Source: a virus
Direction: 5' to 3' (one strand)
Length of the DNA stretch: 20,977 nt
IMG/VR virus record: IMGVR_UViG_3300049595_001567
Location: 1 to 20,977 of that record
The notes beneath the pieces were generated by a model. It did no database searches. It was given only the letters and a program-made list of their open reading frames with translations, and was not told where the DNA came from. Positions 11,829 through 18,620 of this stretch are shown here, piece after piece. A program made the position numbers and the translations under genes. Numbering within the stretch: position 1 is the first letter of the stretch; each line of letters starts with the position of its first letter.

Positions 11829-12368
11829 TCACTGTTTGCGAATACCCAGGAACAATGTTTCTTCCTTGTAATAGCTCCCCGTAGGCATTGTGTATTGCTC
11901 CAACTCAAACCCTGCAGCCGTCACCGCATCCGCAATGACCTTATGAGGCACCGCAATATCAGGAACATCAAGCTCCTCGGTGTAACCAATCTGCTCACCG
12001 TCACCATCGGGAGTGAACACAACGATCGCAATGCGTTCCTGCGCTGAAGCCACCGCGTTGTCAAGCACAAGCTTCCAGTCCCGGTTGTGCTCAATCACCC
12101 CTCGGATCCACAAGCCCGGAGTTTCCGAACGGTACACACGCAGGTCGGCCACAATGTCAGCGTGCTCCGAAGCCGTGCCATCAATGCCAACATAAGGGCC
12201 GTCATGCACTGTTTTGAACCAGCCACGACCACAACCCCAGTCCTCTACAGCTAAACCCTTCAGGAAGTCAGCGCCAATCTTGTAAGTAACCTTGTCCCCG
12301 TATTCTGCGAGCGTGGAGTCGTTGCGATACCAGGCACCCCAACGGTCAAGGTAAGAATCTTTAGTCAT
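11829..12368 (-). CDS. SAM-dependent methyltransferase (second of two)
   Basis: The 179-residue protein has a class I methyltransferase core: EDWGCGRGW (about 42-50) for SAM binding, YVGIDG (about 59-64) as the acidic second strand, and GVIEHNRDWKLVLDNAV (about 90-106), equivalent to the LEH motif of ubiE-like enzymes. The C-terminal half (GFELEQYTMPTGSYYKEETLFLGI) completes the sheet. ATG 12368 overlaps the stop of the first methyltransferase gene (ATGA). Placement between sugar transferases suggests methylation of a sugar or glycan. The substrate is not visible from sequence, and protein or small-molecule methylation remains possible. Confidence 0.75.
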   Translation of the reverse strand: MTKDSYLDRWGAWYRNDSTLAEYGDKVTYKIGADFLKGLAVEDWGCGRGWFKTVHDGPYVGIDGTASEHADIVADLRVYRSETPGLWIRGVIEHNRDWKLVLDNAVASAQERIAIVVFTPDGDGEQIGYTEELDVPDIAVPHKVIADAVTAAGFELEQYTMPTGSYYKEETLFLGIRKQ

Positions 12369-12889
12369 AACGTGTTTTCTTTCGGCTCAAAAACGAATAT
12401 GTGTGACAGCTCCTCTGGCTGGTCTTCCAAGTGTAGAACCTCACACCCGGCAAACAATGACAACACATCATCCACCGTGAAATCGTGCAAATGATACGGA
12501 TTGAAATGCTTGGTTGGTCTTGTCGGGACAGACACGATCACCAACCGTTTCGCCTTCACCAGTTGCGCTGCTAAATGTTGCGGGTTTACTAAATGCTCCA
12601 ACGTTTCAAAACACACAGACACATCCCACCCGAACCCAGGCACCCACTCGTCAAGGTTCACCTCGGCATGAAACTTTCCCAACCCGGCGAACTCCTGCGC
12701 CGGCACAACCTTATCCACGCCCACATACTTCACCGGCACAATGTCGGTCATAACTTTCGCCCCATACCCGACACCGCACGCGACATCCAACACACGCTCA
12801 CCCGGCTCCAACCAACCCGCAGCGAACTCGTAACGGTACACATGGCCCGGCTGGTCAGAAATCTGCTCAGAGGTTATACGCTCAAACAT
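12365..12889 (-). CDS. SAM-dependent methyltransferase (first of two)
   Basis: The 174-residue protein is a clear class I methyltransferase of the Methyltransf_11/25 kind: RVLDVACGVGYG (about 32-43) for SAM, KYVGVD (about 54-59), and FETLEHL (about 94-100). The N-terminus (MFERITSEQISDQPGHVYRYEFAAGWL) resembles methyltransferases of polysaccharide clusters. ATG 12889 overlaps the preceding gene by 8 bases and its stop overlaps the next methyltransferase. No DNA-methylase motif (such as NPPY) is present, so a DNA target is unlikely. O-methylation of a glycan added by the neighbouring transferases is the favoured inference. Confidence 0.82.
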   Translation of the reverse strand: MFERITSEQISDQPGHVYRYEFAAGWLEPGERVLDVACGVGYGAKVMTDIVPVKYVGVDKVVPAQEFAGLGKFHAEVNLDEWVPGFGWDVSVCFETLEHLVNPQHLAAQLVKAKRLVIVSVPTRPTKHFNPYHLHDFTVDDVLSLFAGCEVLHLEDQPEELSHIFVFEPKENTL

Positions 12890-13541
12890 CTTTCGGGTGC
12901 TCCCGCCAAGTCAGGTAAGGGTTATGAAACTCGTGTGCAGGAAACACACCAAAGTTCGGTTCCAACTTCCACACCAAATACGGGAACGACACCTGGTCTT
13001 GAATCGACCAACGCAGATTCTCCTCATGCCAAGCGTGACCGAAGCTTCTAGCCTTGTCACTGTTACGCCACACAATCGCTCCGCAAGCCCACAACCCGAA
13101 ACCCTCCGGCATCCCCTCAGCCCGGTAATGCTCAGTCTGTCCCCTAATAGGCCAATCCTTATATTTCGGCCAGTCCTGACAATAAGCGGCCTCCTTGTAA
13201 AGGTCATCCCTATGCCATAAATCCGGGTGCTCCCACACAACAAAGTCATGATCGGCCAGGCTGTCCTCACAGAAGCCCCTGAAGTCTGGTGACACCACCT
13301 CAAACGCAGCGTCAATCCACACCACGATCTCCGCCTTCACCAAATCAAACGGAAGCATCTTCGGAAGTTTCGCCGCCAACCTCGGATGATGCACACTAGG
13401 CAACACCACCACACGCCAACCGTCAGCCACCAGGTCAGGGTCATCCGTGAAACACACAGCATCATCAAACCCGTGGTCGGCAGGTAACGGTCGCACCGGC
13501 TCAAAATCACCGTACAACGCTGTGACTAAGACGGTTCCCAA
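12882..13541 (-). CDS. TOD1/MUCI70-like (DUF616-type) glycosyltransferase-like protein
   Basis: Around 219 residues. The N-terminus reads VLVTALYGDF, then VCFTDDPDLV (about 29-38), HPRLAAKLPKMLPFDL (about 52-67) and IVVWIDAAFEV (about 72-82). The order FTDD, then HPR-AK-PK, then WIDA is what I know from the TOD1/MUCI70-type glycosyltransferase-like domain, a GT-A-like fold with WIDA near the sugar-nucleotide site. The C-terminal part (EGFGLWACGAIVWRN, IQDQVSFPYLVWKL) fits acceptor-side residues. The start is uncertain: TTG 13541 with GGGGGA 4-5 bases upstream is preferred; TTG 13553 is the alternative. It overlaps the upstream gene by 16 bases. Confidence 0.7.
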   Translation of the reverse strand: MGTVLVTALYGDFEPVRPLPADHGFDDAVCFTDDPDLVADGWRVVVLPSVHHPRLAAKLPKMLPFDLVKAEIVVWIDAAFEVVSPDFRGFCEDSLADHDFVVWEHPDLWHRDDLYKEAAYCQDWPKYKDWPIRGQTEHYRAEGMPEGFGLWACGAIVWRNSDKARSFGHAWHEENLRWSIQDQVSFPYLVWKLEPNFGVFPAHEFHNPYLTWREHPKDV

Positions 13542-14137
13542 AAGTTCCCCCAATACGAATAGCCTTCACGCATAATCTTTACCGAAGGTTTCCCCAAACC
13601 AACCCAGCCCTCAGCCTGAAACCGATTCTCTAAACCCACCGGCTCGAGGGTGCGAACATAATCGGATCGCGCCCACCAAAAATTGCCTGCAAAAAACGAT
13701 TCATGATCAACGTGCTCCGGCTCCCACGACTTCAACCAAAACGGGCCCGCACACTGAAACTTCTCCAACGCATAAACACACTCACGCCACCGTGTCACAA
13801 CATCATGAGTCATCGAAACCCGCCACACCCTAGCCAGCTCACTCTGCGACCAAGCCCCTTTAGTGTGCGCGTACAACACCACCCCATCATCGGTTTGGCA
13901 GAAGTCACGGAGTTTATTCAACGTCACCTGCTCCCAACCCTCAACAGCCTCCACCGTCACATGATGACGTAACGCCCGTTTCACCTTCCGCCGGTTCTCA
14001 CGCGACCCCACCACACCCAAATAAATTCCGTCAAGCTCATCCAGTAAACCTGAAACGCGAAGCTCCTCAAAGTGCTCCGTGGCCGGTGTGAGCCAATCCC
14101 CATCCGCAAACACGTGATAGAAGTGTGACAACCTCAC
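13526..14137 (-). CDS. Probable glycosyltransferase-like protein of uncertain family
   Basis: GTG 14137 overlaps the stop of the upstream GT4 gene (GTGA) and gives a 203-residue protein beginning MRLSHFYHVFADGDW. Its features are LDGIYLGVVGSRENR, EGWEQVTLNKLRDFC, VLYAHTKGAW, WRVSMTHDVVTRWRECV and ESFFAGNFWWARSDYVRTL. The HTKG motif followed later by F-x-G-(N/T)-x-(F/W)-W-x-R recalls rhamnan-synthesis (RgpF-like) and related sugar transferases, where such elements line the active site. That similarity is by eye and distant. Its place between two transferases and the tight overlaps support a sugar-transfer role. Confidence 0.6.
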   Translation of the reverse strand: MRLSHFYHVFADGDWLTPATEHFEELRVSGLLDELDGIYLGVVGSRENRRKVKRALRHHVTVEAVEGWEQVTLNKLRDFCQTDDGVVLYAHTKGAWSQSELARVWRVSMTHDVVTRWRECVYALEKFQCAGPFWLKSWEPEHVDHESFFAGNFWWARSDYVRTLEPVGLENRFQAEGWVGLGKPSVKIMREGYSYWGNFWEPS

Positions 14138-15327
14138 GCAAAATAACCCTTCAGGAACGGCATCCAATAGTCAGACCACACCTTCTCCTCATCGAAGTCG
14201 AGTGCAAACTTTCGTGACACAGCTGAGAAGCCGCGCTCCTTATCCGCCAACACTAGAGCTGACAGCACAGAATCAAGCAGTGGCACTTGGTAGAACGCCT
14301 TCTGTGGTTCATCCCAGAACGGTTGCCCCTCCACCAACCAGCCATCCTCCGCCACCAGGTCGGCTGTGGCAGCCCAACTCGAACCAATCACCCGAGTCCC
14401 ACAAGCCTGAGCCTCAATAGTAGGAACCCCAAACCCTTCCCCATAAGACGGAGCCAACAGAACATCCGCAGCCGAATACAACGCCGCCAACTCTGCCTGC
14501 GAATACCCCACCCGATACTTATCCCGATTAGCGAACGTAATCTTCTCTGGTGGAATCCCACACACCCTAGCCAACAACCCCAAATCAAACCCGCCCACAT
14601 TAGCCGCCGGATCCGCGTGAACATACAAATGAGAATCCGGGTGCGAACGAAGGTGCGCTGAAAACGCCATAAAGTTCACATCGTAAGCCTTCCGATGGAT
14701 AATCCCGTTAGCCTTATTCGCTGCCACCATCGCCACCAAAAACGTGTCATCACTCACACCCAACAGTTCACGGGTCGGCATCATCCCATCCGGCCCCATA
14801 ATCTTCGGAGTCTTAGCAAACACCTTCGTGTTCACAGCGTGAGGAATATAAACGGAATCTATCCCAGCATTATCCAACTGTCGTTTCCCATGCGGGGCCA
14901 TCGCCACCGGGGTCACATTCTCCCGCCGAAGAAACTGGGCAACCCCAGGAGGCAACGTCACATGATCCAACGGCACCCACGAAATAACCGGCAGCTCATC
15001 TTTCCACCCGTTATAAACCCACACATCATAAAGAGTCATGATCGCGTGCTTCAGGTCGGGTGCAGACTGCCGATGAAATTCATGCCACACCGTCAAAACA
15101 TCCTGCGAATAAGGTGCAACACCCTTCGGAAAAACAGGCACAGCACCAAACTCAGTGCGATGCTCCCCAATAGCACCCTCGAGGCCGTAGTTCGACAGCA
15201 CACCAACATTCATGCTGTGACGTTTCATGTAACGCACCAGGAACTCGGCTTGCACCCCGTAGCCCGTTGGAGAGTTTGGATTGTTTGTTGCTAAAGAAAC
15301 AACACCCTTAAGTTTTTCGTAGGCCAT
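14134..15327 (-). CDS. Family 4 (GT-B fold) glycosyltransferase
   Basis: A 397-residue retaining transferase. The C-terminal domain carries the EX7E motif (EGFGVPTIE, about residues 297-305), then AQACGTRVIGS and DGWLVEG; YSAADVLLAPSYGEGFG is typical of GT4 donor-binding halves. The N-terminal half has SPTGYGVQAEFLVRYM, an acceptor-side helix with the Gly-rich start seen in GT4. It is the first gene of the six-gene cassette, after the capsid terminator. ATG 15327 is chosen because TATTAT lies 6 bases upstream and no Shine-Dalgarno is visible; GTG 15333 would add two residues. The GT4 call is secure; the sugar is unknown. Confidence 0.88.
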   Translation of the reverse strand: MAYEKLKGVVSLATNNPNSPTGYGVQAEFLVRYMKRHSMNVGVLSNYGLEGAIGEHRTEFGAVPVFPKGVAPYSQDVLTVWHEFHRQSAPDLKHAIMTLYDVWVYNGWKDELPVISWVPLDHVTLPPGVAQFLRRENVTPVAMAPHGKRQLDNAGIDSVYIPHAVNTKVFAKTPKIMGPDGMMPTRELLGVSDDTFLVAMVAANKANGIIHRKAYDVNFMAFSAHLRSHPDSHLYVHADPAANVGGFDLGLLARVCGIPPEKITFANRDKYRVGYSQAELAALYSAADVLLAPSYGEGFGVPTIEAQACGTRVIGSSWAATADLVAEDGWLVEGQPFWDEPQKAFYQVPLLDSVLSALVLADKERGFSAVSRKFALDFDEEKVWSDYWMPFLKGYFA

Positions 15328-15333
15328 GCCCAC

Positions 15334-15339
15334 ATAATA
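15334..15339 (-). promoter_or_regulatory. Candidate -10 element of the glycan cassette, inside the terminator tail
   Basis: On the minus strand this reads TATTAT, a TANNNT match differing from TATAAT at one position and ending 6 bases before ATG 15327. No Shine-Dalgarno is present, as expected for a leaderless message. Its -35 region would fall in the hairpin that ends the capsid transcript, so terminator and promoter are interleaved. Confidence 0.45.
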
Positions 15340-15342
15340 GCG

Positions 15343-15379
15343 AAAGCCCCCGCCGTGAAACCTACAACACGGCGAGGGC
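15343..15379 (-). terminator. Terminator after the major capsid gene
   Basis: On the minus strand GCCCTCGCCGTG and CACGGCGGGGGC form a 12-bp stem (arms 15368-15379 and 15346-15357) with one T-G wobble and a 10-base loop, followed by TTTCGCTATTAT. The wobble pairs only in the minus-strand RNA, showing the intended direction. It lies 23 bases after the capsid stop. The T run is short. Confidence 0.75.
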
Positions 15380-15401
15380 CTTCAGCCCGTTCTACTTCAG
15401 C

Positions 15402-16538
15402 CTATGGCTGGAGCAAGAACTTGATGTGACTGGCACCGTTAGCGACACCGGCTCCAAGTCTTTGGATATACCTAAACGCGGTGATGTCGTTCTCAAAGAA
15501 CGCCTCGGTGGACGTAGCGAATTGGAGGCCAGTCGTGCTGATTTTCACCGAAGGCCAGTGTCCGAAGAACACTGCCTTGTTACCAGCGCCAATCGAGTCC
15601 ACAGCAGGGTTCTCAAACACTGGGCGACCCAGGATTGTAGAAACACCTTCAGGGCCAACGGGGTCAAGAATGTATGATCCGTTGTTGTCCTTCAGCCTAC
15701 GGATTGCACCGAGGGTAGAAGTGTTGACCATATAGCCCGAACCAGGCAACATTCTGACTAGGCCATTAGCACTAAATTGGAGCGAAATCAGCTCGTCTGC
15801 CGTGATAGCGGTTGCGGTTCCAGCAGTTCCACCGACAGTCGCAACAGCCGTGACAGCTGCGTGGACAAGGGTGTTGATGCGAGTACCGATAGCGTTACCG
15901 GCCTGCTCAACAAGCGTGCTCTCTAGATCGAACCCCACATCAGTTATCAGCTCATTTGCAATCTTCGACACATAGCCATTTTTTGACATCTGAATTAAGA
16001 GTGACGAATAGGTGGCTTCGGACTCACTGAGTGCTGAACCGGCAGCTGTTTCAGAAGCCGTTGGGTACGCAGTGAACACGGGGATACGCAGGTCTTCACC
16101 AGAAGTACGCTGGATTACTTCGCTTGTGGCGAGATAAGGGCCGACAAGACGAGCCAGTGCGTAGATCCGGTCAAGGAACGCTACGGGGACAGTGTTGACA
16201 GAGGGAACCAGTGTGGCACGCTTTTCGAAGTTGAACGTGTGCTCGCGGATTTCACCACGGGCCATAGCACGGAAAATCTCGGCAGTGTCAGTTGGCATTT
16301 CAGTGACAACCTCAAAACCACGCGAAGCAGCAGCGACCTCAGCGGCACGCTCCTCATTCTTAGCGGCAGTTTCGATGCTGCGCTGTGCTGCGACAATATC
16401 GGATTCGATACGGTCAATTTTTTCTAGCTCAGCAGAATCCAGGCCACGACCCTCAGCTTCAGCATCGTCAATAACGGTGCGAATCTGCATGGTCAAGTTA
16501 GCCTTAAGCTCCTGCTGGCGCTTAATAAACTCGGACAT
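15402..16538 (-). CDS. Major capsid protein, HK97 fold
   Basis: The 378-residue protein has an N-terminal coiled-coil delta/scaffold region (residues about 1-75, rich in E, K, A: LKANLTMQIRTVIDDAEAEGRGLDSAELEKIDRIE), a linker, then the HK97-type shell domain: TFNFEKRATLVPSVNTVPVAF, IQRTSGEDLRIPVF, SEATYSSLLIQMSKNGYVSKIANELITD (the E-loop and spine helix region), and LGRPVFENPAVDSIGAGNKAVFFGHW near the C-terminus. The delta domain is probably removed by the S78 protease encoded just upstream, with cleavage before or near the FNFEKRATL segment. AGGAG lies 8 bases before ATG 16538. It is its own transcription unit between two terminators. Confidence 0.93.
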   Translation of the reverse strand: MSEFIKRQQELKANLTMQIRTVIDDAEAEGRGLDSAELEKIDRIESDIVAAQRSIETAAKNEERAAEVAAASRGFEVVTEMPTDTAEIFRAMARGEIREHTFNFEKRATLVPSVNTVPVAFLDRIYALARLVGPYLATSEVIQRTSGEDLRIPVFTAYPTASETAAGSALSESEATYSSLLIQMSKNGYVSKIANELITDVGFDLESTLVEQAGNAIGTRINTLVHAAVTAVATVGGTAGTATAITADELISLQFSANGLVRMLPGSGYMVNTSTLGAIRRLKDNNGSYILDPVGPEGVSTILGRPVFENPAVDSIGAGNKAVFFGHWPSVKISTTGLQFATSTEAFFENDITAFRYIQRLGAGVANGASHIKFLLQP

Positions 16539-16606
16539 TTGTGTTTCTCCTAAATGGAATTGAATAAATAGATCGCAACCGTGCTAACACAGAATTACTC
16601 GCCGTA

Positions 16607-16616
16607 GCGTTAACGC
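16607..16616. other. 10-base palindrome in the capsid leader
   Basis: GCGTTAACGC is a perfect palindrome between the candidate capsid promoter and the ribosome site. GTTAACGC recurs at 16735-16742, at the end of the preceding small ORF. It could be an operator or chance. Confidence 0.3.
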
Positions 16617-16632
16617 ACACCAGCTACCTCTA

Positions 16633-16638
16633 ATTGTA
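16633..16638 (-). promoter_or_regulatory. Candidate promoter of the major capsid gene
   Basis: On the minus strand TACAAT is a good -10, with TTGGAA 19 bases upstream as a possible -35 (a long spacer). The resulting leader would be about 90 bases before ATG 16538. A promoter is expected here because a strong terminator lies directly upstream at 16662-16709. Confidence 0.45.
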
Positions 16639-16661
16639 AACCAGGCCGTGCAACCCGTTCC

Positions 16662-16709
16662 AAAAAGAAAAGCCCCTACCAGGGAAAGGGTGGAATACCT
16701 GGCAGGGGC
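16662..16709 (-). terminator. Strong intrinsic terminator upstream of the capsid gene
   Basis: On the minus strand GCCCCTGCCAGG and CCTGGTAGGGGC form a 12-bp stem (arms 16698-16709 and 16672-16683) with one G-T wobble and a 14-base loop, followed by TTTTCTTTTT. It ends the terminase-portal-protease transcript after the 48-residue ORF. This is the clearest terminator in the window. Confidence 0.88.
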
Positions 16710-16735
16710 AAACCCGTCAACGGCGCTCTAAACTG

Positions 16736-16882
16736 TTAACGCTTTTCGGCAACCGTCATAACGCGGGTTTCTTTAGTCGGCTCGTCATCGAGTCCAACAA
16801 TCCGGCGGGCCAACATTTCAGCCACACCAACATCCTCAACAACATCAAAAAGTAGTGACGCAATCTGCTCAACCGTTGCCAT
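16736..16882 (-). CDS. Small hypothetical protein (48 aa) after the protease
   Basis: ATG 16882 shares a base with the protease stop (TGATG) and the ORF ends at TAA 16736, just before the strong terminator. The peptide, MATVEQIASLLFDVVEDVG followed by VAEMLARRIVGLDDEPTKET and a basic end, is helical and acidic in its first half. It could be a scaffold-like or capsid-assembly helper given its place, but there is no recognised family. The exact overlap and the terminator right after it support a real gene. Confidence 0.6.
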   Translation of the reverse strand: MATVEQIASLLFDVVEDVGVAEMLARRIVGLDDEPTKETRVMTVAEKR

Positions 16883-18345
16883 CAGTACCCCATCAGGAGT
16901 TGCAGCTTCTTCTTCTTCAAAGCGAGCATCTCCAAACTGTTATCCACCACCGGAGCTTCAGGGGTCGGGGCCAGCTCGTCAATCACTGTCTGCAACAAGG
17001 TGCGGTCATCCGAAGAAATGTCCTCACCGTTCTCAATCTTCAACAACGCATCAGCGAGAGCATCAGCATCCACGTTCGCCCGCTGTGCAATCTTGTCCAA
17101 CCCGCGAACTGTAGCCGTGCCATTCGTCGCAGGGTAAGCCGGGAAAGCAACCAGCGAAACCTCGTGCAAACGCACAGACTTCAAAACACGTTCAGTACCG
17201 TCAGAACTCCACTCATCCCCACCACGGGCAGGCATCGAAAACCCGAACGAAAACCCGGTCACATCGCCACGGCGAACAAGCTCACGAGCATCACGCCCAT
17301 AGGTTGTGTCAGGCAGGGTTGCGGAAACTTTCAGGCCACGCTCATCCTCAGTCAACGTCAAAGTGCCTGCACGAGTCGAACCCATCACAGCACCCGAATC
17401 ATGGTTCCACAACAGTTTCACATCGTTGCGCGATCGTAGGGAAGCACGGAACGCACCAGGCTGAATAGTTTCAGTAAACCCGCCCAAGTTCTCACTGCGA
17501 GAATTGAACAGTGCAGCGTAACCCTCCAAAAACATCCCGGAGGCATCCTCACGGATTTCAAACTTGTCAACCTCAACAATACGGGTTTCTAACTTGCTCA
17601 ACGCTTCGCCCTTCGCTCGGCCTTCATTCTCAGCTTCTAGTCTACCAACCACACCATCCGCGTACTCGAAAGCGCGTTGCGCACTACGCTTTGAACCGCC
17701 ACCACCCCACAACGCCATCGCCACAGCACCAGGCCCAGGATAGTTATCGTCACCAGGAGTGTTCTGTGGTGCATCCATGTCAACAAGGTGACGGGCAATC
17801 CACGCACGCAAACGAACCCACTTGTCAGCCGTCACATTACCTTCAGCCATAGCAGCAGCCTCACGGATTGTGCGATCCACAACACCATCACCCGACAAAC
17901 CTTCACGATGCCATTCCAGGCCACGCCTAGCGCTCGCCCTCATATACGCCGGTGGGCTCAAATCAACCTGACGAAGCTCATCATCCTCGTCATCGTCATC
18001 ATCGGCTCGAGGCTCCCAAGCGTTGCAATAATTCCCACCCTCAACATATTCTTCCCAACGCTCACAAAACGCACGACCCTCATCGTCAAGATTGTCCTCG
18101 TTGAAAAAGATGCAGTTACCGCAAGCACGACCCTCCGGCACATCATCCGAAGTCGCGGGCCGGTAATTGTCTGGCAGGTCACGGCGCTCACCCTCAAAAG
18201 TGGAATCCTCAGCCTGAGCAATAGCCAGCCCCTGATCTATCGCATCCTGCTTCGTGGTGTGGCAACCCATCACCTCACCGTCATCCTTCACGGTAGCCCA
18301 ACCATCACAACCCTCAGCTGTGTCAGAAATGAAATACGGGGCCAT
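16882..18345 (-). CDS. Prohead protease (S78 / HK97 gp4-like), multidomain
   Basis: The 487-residue protein has several parts. Residues 5-50 contain DGWATVKDDGEVMGCH with a helix (QDAIDQGLAIAQ). Residues 70-112 hold four cysteines (Cys75, Cys78, Cys94, Cys107; CGNC...C...C) ending YCNAWEP. An acidic linker (ADDDDDEDDE) follows. Residues 130-230 are a helical module (MRASARRGLEWHREG, RLRAWIARH, YPGPGAVAMALWGG). Residues 255-415 are the S78 protease domain with GYAALFN, His315 (LLWNHD), Ser366 (GFSFGFS) and Glu395 (LHEVSLVAFPAY), the expected catalytic set. It would cleave capsid delta domains. At 487 residues it is far longer than HK97 gp4 (about 225). Start ATG 18345 shares a base with the preceding stop. 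Confidence 0.85.
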   Translation of the reverse strand: MAPYFISDTAEGCDGWATVKDDGEVMGCHTTKQDAIDQGLAIAQAEDSTFEGERRDLPDNYRPATSDDVPEGRACGNCIFFNEDNLDDEGRAFCERWEEYVEGGNYCNAWEPRADDDDDEDDELRQVDLSPPAYMRASARRGLEWHREGLSGDGVVDRTIREAAAMAEGNVTADKWVRLRAWIARHLVDMDAPQNTPGDDNYPGPGAVAMALWGGGGSKRSAQRAFEYADGVVGRLEAENEGRAKGEALSKLETRIVEVDKFEIREDASGMFLEGYAALFNSRSENLGGFTETIQPGAFRASLRSRNDVKLLWNHDSGAVMGSTRAGTLTLTEDERGLKVSATLPDTTYGRDARELVRRGDVTGFSFGFSMPARGGDEWSSDGTERVLKSVRLHEVSLVAFPAYPATNGTATVRGLDKIAQRANVDADALADALLKIENGEDISSDDRTLLQTVIDELAPTPEAPVVDNSLEMLALKKKKLQLLMGY

Positions 18346-18620
18346 CAGTCGTTTTGCCTTATATCCAAAACGCCCACCACAACACCGGCAGGGTCAGACA
18401 CCGCAAACATACGGTCATCAGGGCCAAGAGTGAACTGGATTGTTTCACCCGGATCAATGTGAGGCGCGTTAGCAGTACCCACAGCGGAACCACCGAAATA
18501 AACATAATTGTTGCCGGACTTGCTCATGTTATGCAAAATCACTTCATGAGGCATATTGTCGTGACCAACAATCTCAGTGGCAGCTGTGCCAAGCGTTACC
18601 TGACGATGAACTATCGGCAT
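18345..18620 (-). CDS. Small virion-associated candidate (91 aa)
   Basis: The 91-residue beta-rich protein (HRQVTLGTAATEIVGHD, HEVILHNMSKSGNNYVYFGGSAV, HIDPGETIQFTLGPDDRMFAVSD) lies between portal and protease. The pattern of strands with a PGE turn resembles small phage structural or decoration proteins; in other phages such proteins bind the capsid or portal. I do not recognise a family. ATG 18620 shares a base with the portal stop (TAATG) and its own stop shares a base with the protease start, so it is coupled on both sides. Confidence 0.55.
   Translation of the reverse strand: MPIVHRQVTLGTAATEIVGHDNMPHEVILHNMSKSGNNYVYFGGSAVGTANAPHIDPGETIQFTLGPDDRMFAVSDPAGVVVGVLDIRQND

Noticed and set aside
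12365-12889. DNA methyltransferase for restriction evasion
   Set aside because: No catalytic NPPY/DPPY or PC motif is present; the FETLEHL motif belongs to small-molecule and glycan-type methyltransferases.
14695-15294. Plus-strand frame (199 codons) opposite the GT4 gene
   Set aside because: It is Arg/His-rich with no start signal, and opposite a clear EX7E glycosyltransferase.
16855-17439. Plus-strand frame (194 codons) opposite the protease
   Set aside because: A shadow of the S78 protease with no motif and no ribosome site.
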